In this document: positions 11,099 through 21,061 of the stretch, piece after piece
Layout of the letters: each line of letters starts with the position of its first letter
Numbering within the stretch: the first letter of the stretch is position 1
DNA from: Simmondsia chinensis
Lineage: Eukaryota > Streptophyta > Magnoliopsida > Caryophyllales > Simmondsiaceae
Direction of reading: 5' to 3'
DNA: 64,000 nt
NCBI GenBank assembly: GCA_018398585.1
Contig: JAGTTD010000015.1
Span: 26,617,478-26,681,477, forward strand
Notes under the pieces: model-generated
What the model saw: the letters and a program-made list of their open reading frames with translations, nothing else
Told to the model about the DNA's origin: nothing
Database searches by the model: none
Position numbers and translations under genes: made by a program

Positions 11099-14000
11099 TT
11101 GAACATGGCAACAAAAATTCCCCTTCCCGACATGTCTGAGGGTGAGCCCCATGATGGGAAGAACTATAAGAGGTGGTTCCAAAAGATTTTGGTTTTCCTA
11201 CAACTAGTATGCCTTGACTACGTACTCTATGAGAAAAAGGCACCTGAAGGTGAAACCGAGAAAAAAGCGTGTGAAGAAAAAATCACCGCAGACGACCGAA
11301 CTTGTAGGGGAAATTTACTGCATTATATGAGTGATGGGCTATTTGACATTTATGTAAAATTAAGCATGGCAAAAGAGATCTGGGATTCCCTACAGAAAAA
11401 ATATGGGGGTGATGATGCTGGCACTAGGAAATATGCAGTTAGTAAGTGGTTAGATTTCAAATTCGTGGACAACAAACCAATAATCGAACAAGTCCACGAA
11501 TATGAAAATATTGTAACTACTCTTTTGTCAGAAGGCCTTAAAATTTGCGAAATAACTCAAACGTATGTTTTGATTGAAAAACTTCCACCTTCCTGGAAGG
11601 ATTACCGAAATCTACTCATGCACAAAAAGAAGGACTTGACATTAGAGGAGTTAATAAACCACTTAAAAATTGAAGAAGAAAATAGGCTTAAGGACAGGGG
11701 GTACGCATACTCCGACCATTCTAAAGCTAATATTGTCGAAGCTAGGCCTAGTAATGCAGACAGGTTCAAGAATAAAGGAAAAAAGTATCACTCAAATTTC
11801 AAGCCTGGTGGAAAGATTCAAAAGCCGAACAACAAATTCCTCGGAGATTGCTATCCCTGTGGAAAATGTGGACATATGGCCAAAGACTGCAGAAGTAAAA
11901 AGCCTAAAGACTCGAAGAACAAAGCCCACCTTGTAGAAGTGGAGAACATTATAGCTGTTGTCTTAGAGGTGAACCTGGTCAACAACTTGACTGAGTGGAT
12001 AGTGGATACCGGGGCTACCAGGCACATTTGCACAAACAGAAACATGTTCCAGGAATATCAGAAGATGTCCGATGGAGAGGTGGTCTGTATGGGCAATTCA
12101 GCAGCTGCACCAATCCTCGAAAAAAGGGAAGATTTCTTTAAAACTTACTTCTGGAAAATTTCTTACTTTAACGAATGTGCTGCATGTGTCTGATATGCGT
12201 AGAAATTTAATTTCGGGTAGTTTTTTGATCAAAGCTGGGTTGAAATTATCCTTTGACTCAGACAAATTAGTCCTGACTAGGAATGAAGAATATGTGGGCA
12301 AGGGTTTTTGTAATGGTGGACCCTTTGTCCTTGATGCTGTTTGCATGAATAACATCGCTAGTACCTCTTCTGCTTATATTGTTGAATCTCTTGAATTGTG
12401 GCATGCTCGCTTAGGACATATAAATGTTGAATCAATTAAACGGCTTAAGAAAATGAACATGATCCCTAACTTTCAGTGATGTCAACTTTAATAATTGTGA
12501 ATTATTTGTAGAAGCTAAATATGCTAGAAAACCTTTTTAAGTCCATTGAGAGACAAACTGAACTTCTTGAACTAGTTCATATTGATTTAGGAGACTATAA
12601 AAGTCTGATGAGTAGAGGTGGAAAAAGATACTACATAACCTTTGTAGATGATCACTTTAGATACTCAATGCTATATCTCCTAAGTACTAAAGATGAAGCA
12701 GAAGAAATGTTTTTAAAATATAAAGCCGAAGTAGAAAATCAGTTAGGAAGAAAAATTAAAAGAGTTAGGTCTGATAGAGGAGGAGAATACGATCCAACCT
12801 CTCTAGAAAGATTCTGTGAGAAAAATGGAATAATACATGAGTGAAGCCCACCCTACTGCCCACAGTGTAATGGTGTTGCAGAGAGGAAAAATAGAACTTT
12901 AAAGGGTATGATGAATGCTATGCTTATTAGTTCTGGACTACCTGACAATATGTGGGGGAAGGCGATATTATCTGCTTGTCATGTACTTAATAGAGTTCCT
13001 CATAAGAAATTAGATAAAACCCCATACGAAATATGGAAAGGTTATGCGCCTAATCTAAAATATTTAAAAGTGTGGGGGTGTCTAGCTAAGGTTGGGTTAC
13101 CGGACTTTAAACGTAGCAGAATTGGACCTAAGACTGTTGATTCTATTTTTATCGGATATGCTCATCACAGTGTTGCTTATCGTTTTCTAATTAAGGGATC
13201 TAATGATTCATATGCATGTGGTAGTATCACGGAATCTAGAGATGTTGAATTCTTTGAACATATATTTCCCTTAAAATCTAATGATGCACAGCCTACTAGT
13301 TTGCCTTCTCATAATATAACTGCTACTCATGATAATACTAACGATATAGACATTCCTGAAATTCGAAGGAGTAAAAGAGCAAGGAAAGAAACCGACTTTG
13401 GACCTGACTTTATAACCACTTTCTTATCAGAAGATAATTTCATAAATGAAGAAATTGCAAATGTCTATATGTTAGAAGAAGACCCTAAAACCTATGATGA
13501 GGCCATAAGATCAATTGACTCTACCTTTTGGAAAGAAGCCATTAATAGCGAACTAGAATCAATTCTAGGTAACCATACATGGGAATTGGTAGACCTTCCT
13601 AGAGGTTGTAAGCCAATAGGTTGTAAGTGGGTCTTTAGAAAGAAAATAAAGGCTGATGGGACAATAGACAAGTTTAAGGCGAGGTTAGTGGCTAAGGGTT
13701 ATACCCAAAAACAGGGGTTAGATTATTTTGATACTTATTTACCTGTTGCTAAAATTGCCACGATTAGAGCTTTGATCGCCCTTGCGTCCGTCCATGATTT
13801 AGTAGTGCATCAAATGGATGTTAAAACAGCATTCCTTAATGGTAACCTAGACGAAGAGATTTACATGAAGCAACCTGAGGGTTTTGTGGTTCCTGGTAAT
13901 GAAAATAAAGTTTGTAAACTTGTAAAATCTCTATATGGTCTCAAACAGGAACCTAAACAGTGGCACGAGAAATTTAACAGCACGCTAGTAGCTAATAATT

Positions 14001-15423
14001 TTCTTGTAAACAATGGTGACTCATGTGTGTATTCTAAGTTTGATTCAAATGGATGTGTAATAATTTGTCTATATGTTGATGATATAATGATATTTGGCAC
14101 AAACCTGAATGTTGTCAGTGAGATGAAAAACTTTGTATGTTCTAAATTTAAAATGAAAGATATGGGTGAGGCGGACGTGATTTTAGGAGTTAAAATTATG
14201 AAAACTTCAGAAGGCATAAGCCTAAACCAGTCTCACTATATTGAGAAGCTACTTAAAAAGTTCAATATGGTCAATACTGATCCAGTTAGAAAACCTTATG
14301 ATCCCAGTGTACATTTAACTAAACATAAAGGTATTGCTATGTGCTAATCTGAGTATGCCAAGTTAATTGGTAGTGTTATGTTTCTAATGAACTACACTAG
14401 ACCTGACATTGCATATGCTGTAAGTAGACTCAGTAGATACATACATAATCCTAATCGAGAGCACTGGAATGTGTTAAAAAGATTGCTCAAATATTTGAAA
14501 GGCACTGTGTATTGGGGACTTCACTATAGAAAGTTTCCCGCTGTATTAGAAGGTTATTGTGACGCCAATTGGGTGTCTGATAATAAAAAAAAAAAAAAAA
14601 GCAGCAACAGTCCCAGTGCCTCGCGGCTCCCGCAAGAAGCAGGGTCGGGGGGGGGGGGGGGGGGGGGTGATGTACGCAGCCTTACCCCTTCTGGCTGGAA
14701 AGGAGACTGTTTCCAGGGACCCGCAACCTAAAGTAGTTTGGTGCCTTTAGATATACCACCAATCAATTACCAAAGCATTTTGAGGAAGAAGGAGAAGAAA
14801 GGAAGAAGGAGAAGAAGAAGAAGAAGAAGGATAAGAATAAGAAGCATGGTCAGAGACTAAGCTAGCCTATTAGTGCTACCCTTGAGGTTATGCCTGCCTA
14901 AGGATCTTAAACTACCCGCCACTCCCTGCACTACTCTACTCTGCCACCTCCTCTACCCTTATGCTAGCCCTCCAACGTGCCCTACCTAAGGCCATCTCCT
15001 AGCTGGAGGTGCTAAATCCTGGAAATCATCTAAGCAATCTTGTACTGCTACGTCTACTATGGAATCTGAGTTTATTGCTCTTGAGTTGGCAGGTCATGAA
15101 GCCGAGTGGCTAAGAAGTCTACCGGGAGACGTGCTATTGTGGGGGCTTCCAGCTCCATCAGTGTCACTTCACTGTGATAGTCAAGCTGCAATTGCTGTGG
15201 CTAAGAACAAGGTTTATAATGGCAAGAGGAGACACATTCATCTCAAGCTTAAGATCGTGAAAGATCTACTAGAAAGTGGAGTGATATCACTAGACTATGT
15301 AAAGTCTGAAAAGAATCTTGCGGATCCATTGACAAAAGGCCTTTGTCGTAAAATGATTGTAGAAACATCGAGGGGGATGCGATTAAAGTCTATACATGAA
15401 CAAACTGTGATGTATCCAACCTG
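11099..15423 (+). pseudogene. Copia element 1 gag-pol, broken
   Basis: This is the polyprotein of a Ty1/Copia retrotransposon. In order: gag from 11099 with a CX2CX4HX4C zinc knuckle near 11850; protease with a DTGA active site near 12005; integrase with an HxxxH-type finger near 12400 and core acidic residues in HIDLGD, SDRGGEY and VAERKNRT; reverse transcriptase with YVDD near 14074; and RNase H from 14380 to 15423. Breaks: frame changes near 12110 and 12490, in-frame stops at 12842 and 14345, and a LINE inserted at about 14583-15002. The second cysteine of the integrase finger is replaced by phenylalanine near 12508. It cannot make a complete polyprotein. Confidence 0.92.
14583..15002 (-). 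mobile_element. 5'-truncated RTE LINE inserted in Copia RNase H
   Basis: Read on the minus strand, it begins near 15002 with the last codons of an RTE LINE ORF (compare 17175-17215). It passes through a (TTC)n stretch and ends with the tail seen at 17610-17745: GGAAACAGTCTC, AAGGCTGCGTACATCA, a C-run, GCGGGAGCC, GGCACTGGGA, then a T-run. It interrupts the Copia RNase H between residues DN and GGAKSW; about 13-14 codons expected there are missing, so a target deletion accompanied insertion. No duplication is seen. Confidence 0.75.
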
Positions 15424-16001
15424 ATTTTAACAGGTTCAATGTGAGAAGTCATAGTTTCATTCAAGATATGCACCATGTTTTATGTTGTCCCTCCCTATGG
15501 TGTGACAGTGCGGAGACGGGTACAATGCCGTATGTTGGCGGTGTAAGCACGACTTGCACATGACGGACACTGTCTGTATGTTACCAGGGGTAAGGTTGAG
15601 CTTTAGCTCTTAATGAACACATATCCATATGTTTGGTGGTGTGCGGTAACACACACTTGATGGGATCTACCTATATAGGTATGGGAGTCTGGCCGCTCCC
15701 TATGAAGGATTTGAGACTTGCCTTCTAGAGCGCCTATGAACATCCAGAACGAGCGCATGGCCGATTAAACTAGCCAAACCGCAAGAGTTGCCGAGAACTG
15801 GAGTTTGGTATGTGTCCAAGTGAAAGACTATACAACCCCTTGTGAGGTTCAAGATGGAAGTCACCTTGCAAGATGTTGGTCCTAAACTTGGGTTACACTA
15901 GGTGATGATTCAAGTTGTAAGACATCGGCACTGAAAAACTGAACTCCCTTTGCCCAGTCTATTTCTTTCTTTCTTTTTCGCTTGTATCCTTTGTGGGGGA
16001 T
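15424..16001 (+). other. Copia element 1 3' untranslated region and polypurine tract
   Basis: Non-coding sequence lies between the RNase H stop and the 3' LTR. A purine tract TGTGGGGGA at 15992-16000 directly abuts the LTR start at 16002 and is the expected plus-strand primer site. Confidence 0.75.
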
Positions 16002-16467
16002 TGTTAGAAAAATAATACAAGCTAAATTCAAATTAATAGGAAAGTTGTATCCCAATTGGTAAATGCCCCATTATTTTTAACGCACTTGAATTAAGCCTTG
16101 GGTGAAGGAATGGTGGGAACCACACACGCGCGCGCGCCGCCCTCCCGCTGCGCCGTGCCGTGCTTGTGCGAGGGTGTGGTGATCTTTTTCCTAACGGGTA
16201 TATTTGTTTTACGAAAATTTACAATAACTAGCCGTTGGGGTAATGTTAATAGCCGTTGGGATCCCTATCAATGCGGTCGGACCGTTTCTAGTAGCTGGGA
16301 GCATCTCATTAATCACCATTACTTCTATGTGTATACCGGTTGAGCTTTAGGATTAGTATAAATGGGTTGTCTAACTTAGGTTTATCATCATCTCTCAAAA
16401 ATACGTCTCTTTCTTCCTCCTTCTCTCGGCTTCTGTCATTTCCTTGTAAAGCATTCCGGGCAAAGTT
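16002..16467 (+). repeat. 3' LTR of Copia element 1
   Basis: It matches the 5' LTR from TGTTAGAAAAATAATACAAG to GCATTCCGGGCAAAGTT, with base changes and two internal deletions (one of about 75 bases after GCCCCATTAT, a smaller one after TAGCCGTTGGGGT). The differences between the two LTRs mean that the insertion is not recent. Confidence 0.88.
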
Positions 16468-16764
16468 TCATAAAATTTTCAGGTACTTTTTCTATAACAC
16501 CATTAGATTTCATTAAATTATGCTGATGTGCCAAGTAAAGTAAATACCTCAAACATAATTTAACTATTATTTATATTTAAAATAATTTTAAATATCTAAA
16601 AAGATTTAGAATAAATTTTTTTAATATGTTTGAAAATATAAAACTCTCTAAAATTACCAATAAATAATTTAAAAAATAAAAGTATATATATTTGATTAGT
16701 TTAAGTATTTTTTAGTATGTAAGTTTAATTTAGATATGATTAAAATTTGTATCCTTAGTTATAT

Positions 16765-17744
16765 CTGCGGTTGTAATAGAAAGTTCCCCTTGAAGCTAAA
16801 TAGATGATACTATAAGACGGATGTGAGGCCATCCATGACGTATGGGGCGGAGTGCAAGGCAATGAAACAACAACACACACAGAAGATGAAGGTGGCGGAG
16901 ATGCGAATGCTGAGGTGGATGTGCGGACACACAAGGAAGGATATGATCAGAAACGACATCGTAAGAAGGAAATTGGGCGTAGCCTCCATTGAAGATAAAT
17001 TGAGGGAGCAACGGCTAAGGTGGTTCGGACATGTCAAAGGAGACCGGACAATGCCCCGGTCAGGAGATGTGAATAGCTTCTTACTATACTAGGTAGAAGA
17101 AGCAGAGGCAGGCCAAAGAAGAGATGGCTTGAGATGATCCGACAAGACCTCACCCACCTGAACCTTCGGGAGGAGATGGCATTAGTTAGGGCCCGATGGA
17201 GGGCCAGCATAGAGGTATTAGATGTTCTTGTTGGAGTAGGGTAGTCCAGCTTACTAGTGCTAGGTCCTCTTGGCGCACGTAGACTATTTGTGGATCCCAT
17301 GAGGATGTACGGTACTACTTGTCTACTTAGCTTTGTCTTCCTCATATCTTCCTCTCTATCTATTCCTACCCCTACCCCTATCTCCTTCCCTTTTCTCTTC
17401 CCTTCTATCTCTATCTCTATCTCTATCTATCCTCTTTCACTATCATATAGTTATCTTCATCTTATATGTTGATTTACGCTTGATGTGACATGCTTGAGCT
17501 GGTTGCTTTGTTGGCAGCGTGCATGCCGTGAGTTTTCTATATTCATGCACATGATGCTTTTTCTGTTTTTGCCAGGTCTTTGGCTCTTTGCAGCGGAACA
17601 GCTTCTCAGGCTGGGGGTCCTCGGAAACAGCCTCTCTTCAGGGTAGCCCCCTGGAGGGGGAAGGCTGCGTACATATACCCCCCAGACCTGCTTTTGCGGG
17701 AGCCCTTGGAGGCACTGGGTTTGTTATTGTTATTGTTGTTGTTG
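16765..17744 (+). mobile_element. 5'-truncated RTE-type LINE with 9-bp target duplication
   Basis: A LINE fragment flanked by TAGTTATAT on both sides (16756-16764 and 17745-17753). The end of the reverse-transcriptase protein is readable from about 16785: RPSMTYGAE, then [17 protein letters not shown] and LRWFGHVK, continuing after an interruption near 17060 with GRPKKRWLEMIRQDL, all typical of the C-terminal region of plant RTE LINEs. A 3' UTR with (TCTATC)n follows, then a final segment of about 130 bases (GGGGGTCCTCGGAAACAGCC to GGCACTGGGT) and a (TTG)n-type tail. Stops break the ORF. Confidence 0.88.
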
Positions 17745-17753
17745 TAGTTATAT

Positions 17754-18479
17754 TATTTTTTAAGTGTCAAATTAGTTTAATTGAACGAATTCTAAAGGAG
17801 TTATGTGATAGTATATGAAAAAAATATCGAAGTTCAAGTTATTACAAAGATATATTGAAACCTCACGGACCCTAAAAATTACATCATTAAATCTAAGGAT
17901 ACTTAAACCAAGTTTTATTTGAATTTTTTAATTTTTTGGGATGCCTTTTGTAAGAATTTAAGAAAGCTAAATACTTTAAGAATAAGATAAGAATGAAGAT
18001 TATTTGATGATCTCATTTAAGAAAAAATATTACATATTTACAGTAATACAAAGATAATTCAAGAGATTAAAGATAACCTAACTAATAAAAGACTGTGCGT
18101 TTGGTTCAACTTATTTTAGCTTATCTTTTTTAGCTTATCTGTTTCCAAAAGATTTATCTATTTAAAATCTGTTTCTTTTTCCAGTAAAGTACTTGGCTGT
18201 GCAGTGCAGAAAGATCTTTTTTATAAAATAAAATATTTTAATATAATTTAAAAATGTAATTTATCTTACTATAATCACAAAAATAACTTAATAATATAAA
18301 TTATCTTATTATAGTAGGTATTATCTAATTATAGTAGGTAAGAGAGAATCATGATAATAGTTGGTCATGCTAGTGGAAAGTGGTAAGTGTAGCGACCCAT
18401 GAACATAAAAGGTACGGTGGTCGGTGGAAGTGATGATAACAAGTAAAAGTAGGTCATAGTGGTAAAGATTTAATATTAA
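17754..18479. other. AT-rich sequence, no gene
   Basis: AT-rich non-coding DNA. The stretch near 18100-18200 (TTGGTTCAACTTATTTTAGC) has an apparent reverse partner near 18900-18950 (TTGTTAAAAAGTTGAACCAAAAGC), so the flanks of the SINE at 18498 may be an older MITE-like inverted repeat. Confidence 0.4.
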
Positions 18480-18497
18480 TATAATATTTTTAAAGTA

Positions 18498-18744
18498 CCA
18501 AAGAGGGCACCAACACACCGTCACCAGATCCCATTAGAACTCCGAAGTTAAGCGTGCTTAGGCGAGAGTAGTACCAGGATGGGTAACCTCCTAGGAAGTC
18601 CTCACCCTCAGGTTGGAGGCACTGGAAAACAGCCTCTCTTTAGGTTAACACCCTGAAGGGGGAAGGCTGCGTACATCCGCCCACCCCCCCGACCCTGCGT
18701 AGGCGGGAGCTCTTAAGGCATTAGGTAAGTTCCTTTTATGTTCC
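18498..18744 (+). mobile_element. 5S-headed SINE, copy A
   Basis: The head (about 18505-18605) is a close match to plant 5S rRNA: CCATTAGAACTCCGAAGTTAAGCGTGCTTAGGCGAGAGTAGTACCAGGATGGGTAACCTCC, containing the internal pol III promoter region, shown here in pieces GAACTCCGAAGTTAAGCG and AGGATGGGTAACCTCC. The body then matches the tail of the RTE LINE at 17620-17720. An 18-base target duplication flanks it (18480-18497 and 18745-18762). It is not a functional 5S gene: the 5S 5' end and last bases are missing. Confidence 0.9.
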
Positions 18745-18762
18745 TATAATATTTTTAAAGTA

Positions 18763-19495
18763 TTTCACTAAAATAAGCTGTTAAAAAGATTTAGTTTTGC
18801 ATCTTTTTTTTTTAGTTATAAAATATTTTTTTTATCTTTATATTTAAATTGTGAAAAAGATATAAAAAGATCTTTTATGTCAACCAAACGCAAGTCTTGC
18901 AATCAAAAAAAGCTTTTTCATAATTTAAGTTGTTAAAAAGTTGAACCAAAAGCAGCCTTGATCATGAAAGAGAGGAAAAGGAGGAATGCTTAGTGGTCTA
19001 TGAAAAGTGAAAAGTCCCTATGGCATCTACTAATATCATATTAAAAACACAATGATACCTAATGACTAAATATAATACAGTACAACAATACAAAATATAT
19101 TTCAAGATTTTTGATATAACTTTTGAAGTTGGGGGATCAAATTAATTTTAGTTAATAATTTCAGAGTGTATTTAATAAAATTAAAAATTAGGAGGTCACA
19201 TTTATTTTGAGCGAATAGTTTAGAAATGCCTTTAATGAAATTAAAAGTTGGGGGTCACTAAGATTTTGACCAATAGTTCGAAAATCTCTATAAATATTAC
19301 CCTAAAAGAATATAAAAGATCCACAACATATTTTTATTAATATTATGCAATTAAATATATTAATTGGATGATCCCATTACAACGACAGTTACTATAACCT
19401 ATGATGTATGTAGTATAACTTTATGACTACTATAATTGATCTTATCATTTTATTCGCAATAGTGATATTACTTGAGTATTAAATTTTAGGATTTT
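18763..19495. other. AT-rich sequence, no gene
   Basis: No reading frame, RNA gene or array is recognised. A loosely repeated phrase (AAATTAAAAGTTGGGGGTCAC and AAATTAAAAATTAGGAGGTCAC, about 19130-19260) indicates an old duplication of about 75 bases. Confidence 0.4.
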
Positions 19496-19836
19496 ACATT
19501 GAAAATACGTAAATTTTAATTGTGGTTTTAAAAGATCACCTCAATTTTTTATTTTTTCACAATCACGCCTATTTTTTCTAAAATTTTTCAACATCATACC
19601 TTAATTTGACACTATTAATTTTTTCTAAGTTGACATTTTTAGAGAAAAAGAAAATAATTTTAAAATTTTAACTTTACATCTAAAATAATTTAAATTTTCA
19701 TTTAAATATTTAAAAAATATTAAGAATTTAAATAAAATATCATAAATATAAAAAAATTAATATTAGAACGGTATTATAAATATTTAAGATGTTTTTTTTA
19801 AAAGACTTAATATAGTTTTTAAATAGTTAAAATATA

Positions 19837-20069
19837 CCAAAGAGGGCACCAACACACCGTCACCGGATCCCATTAGAACTCTGAAATTAAGCGTGCTTGG
19901 GCGAGAGTAGTACTAGGATGGGTGACCTCACCCTCAGGTTGGGTGCACAGGGAAACAGCCTCTCTTCAGGTTAATACCCTGAAGGGAGAAGGCTGCGTAC
20001 ATTAGCGCCCCCCAGACCTTGCGTAGGCGGGAGCCCTTGAGGAATTGGGTATGTTCCTTTTCCTTTTAT
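19837..20069 (+). mobile_element. 5S-headed SINE, copy B
   Basis: Same structure as copy A. The 5S-derived part covers about 19855-19927 but is shorter at its 3' side, jumping from GGTGACCTC straight to ACCCTCAGGTTGG. The LINE-tail-derived body follows and ends at GGGTATGTTCC. The flanks share only a short TTAAAATAT, so the target duplication is weak or decayed. Confidence 0.85.
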
Positions 20070-20167
20070 TTAAAATATTCCAAAATGGAAATTATTTAAA
20101 ATATAAATGTAATTTCTACATATTTTCTTTTTTCTTCAAAATGTTGGATCAACGAAAACTAGCATAT

Positions 20168-20334
20168 ATATATATATATATATTTATGATGGTAAAGCCA
20201 TGGGGAGGGGGAGGGGATAAACCCCTTAAAGTCCTCATTAAAGAGGACACCACTTTGATCTTTGTGGGATTCGATCCCGGGTCACCTCGTTGGCACCCGG
20301 CGATCACAACCACTCGGCTATGTCCCTAAGGGAC
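20168..20334 (-). mobile_element. tRNA-derived SINE with 20-bp target duplication
   Basis: Read on the minus strand it has a pol III A box TAGCCGAGTGG (about 20308-20320) and a B box GGATCGAATCC (about 20266-20276), spaced as in a tRNA. A tRNA-unrelated body follows, ending in an (AT)n tail at 20165-20185. Copies of a 20-base sequence flank it at 20148-20167 and 20335-20354 with a single mismatch. A pseudogene tRNA alone is excluded by the body, tail and duplication. Confidence 0.85.
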
Positions 20335-20487
20335 ATCAACGGAAACTAGCATATGCAAATGACATTAATTTATGGCGTAATATTGAAAAATTTTAGAAAG
20401 TTTAGGTGAAACATTAGAAAAATAGAAAATTTAGATAATTTTTTAAAATCGAACCTAAAATTTCAATTATTTTTAATCAAAAAGGAT

Positions 20488-20634
20488 GATATTTTTAGAA
20501 CAAAAATTGTTACTATTAGAGCAATAATATGCCTTACAAATAATAAAAGCCGTAAAATTATCTTGAAAAATATGATTTTACTTTTTAAATAATAATTTTG
20601 TCATAATAATGACAATTTTACTATAACAATAATA
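20488..20634 (+). mobile_element. Small MITE family M1, copy 1
   Basis: Shared order of motifs: TTGTTACTATTAGAGCAATAAT, ACAAATAATAAAAGCC, AAAATTATCTTGAAAA, then TAATGACAATTTTACTATAACAATAA. The same series occurs at 22018-22150, 22511-22644, 26472-26600, 31621-31710, 46071-46207 and 50902-51036. The 3' end coincides with the insertion site of SINE copy D. Confidence 0.65.
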
Positions 20635-20894
20635 ACAACAACAACAGACCCACTGCATTAAGGGCTCCCGCATAAGTGGGGTCTAGAAGGGGTGGATATA
20701 TGCAACCTTACCCCTTCAGCTTGTAACCCTGTCGAGAGACTGTTTCTGAGGACCCCCAATTTTATAGGGTTAGCAACACGAGGACTTCTCAGGAGATCAT
20801 CCATCCTGATACTACTTTTGTCTAAGTACACTTAGCTTCAGAGTTCTAATAAGACCCGATAGTTTAGTACATGGTAAATGAATCCTATCTTTAG
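20635..20894 (-). mobile_element. 5S-headed SINE, copy D
   Basis: Read on the minus strand: a short leader, a 5S-derived head that reaches further into the 3' end of 5S than copies A-C (TCCTGAGAAGTCCTCGTGTTGC), a short linker, GGGGGTCCTCAGAAACAGTC, the LINE-tail body and a (TTG)n tail. A 13-base duplication TATAACAATAATA flanks it (20622-20634 and 20895-20907). It ends 167 bases upstream of the UGT start codon. This copy probably represents a less reduced subfamily. Confidence 0.88.
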
Positions 20895-20998
20895 TATAAC
20901 AATAATATTAAATAAAAAAATGTTAAATTTTAACCCAACAACCCCTAAAATAAATGTCGCATCGAGCATATGAGCCACAACTCACAACCAACCCCAAC

Positions 20999-21061
20999 AC
21001 CGACATAAAAACCACTCCACTCCATACTTCACTCCACACTCCACATTTCTATCTTGTAGAA
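20999..21061 (+). promoter_or_regulatory. Probable UGT proximal promoter and 5' UTR
   Basis: ACATAAAAACC near 21002-21012 is the only TATA-like site close to the start codon, about 55 bases upstream. The SINE copy D ends at 20894, so its pol III-type head lies about 110 bases upstream of this site, on the opposite strand. Confidence 0.35.

Larger units (their letters stand above)
19490..20470. mobile_element. AT-rich inverted-repeat MITE, split by SINEs
   Basis: The left flank (ACGTAAATTTTAATTGTGGT, AAATTTTTCAACATCATACC) is echoed in reverse orientation at about 20385-20460. Similar sequence recurs as an inverted-repeat element at about 49300-49796 and near 52960-53060, so it is a family. 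Two SINEs (19837-20069 and 20168-20334) lie inside this copy. Long AT-rich inverted ends suggest a MULE-type MITE; no target duplication was defined. Confidence 0.5.

Noticed and set aside
14600..14735. Stand-alone SINE in Copia RNase H
   Set aside because: The insert continues upstream into RTE LINE coding sequence and 3' UTR, so it is the LINE tail itself.
17610..17745. Separate SINE after the RTE LINE
   Set aside because: The 9-base duplication encloses the LINE and this tail together.
18505..18605. Functional 5S rRNA gene
   Set aside because: The 5S similarity lacks the 5' end and the last bases, runs into a LINE tail, and the unit has retroposon target duplications and dispersed copies.
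18498..20069. Cassandra-type TRIM with copies A and B as its LTRs
   Set aside because: The two units are 1.34 kb apart with a separate 18-base duplication around copy A, unrelated sequence between them, no primer site and a LINE-derived 3' half.
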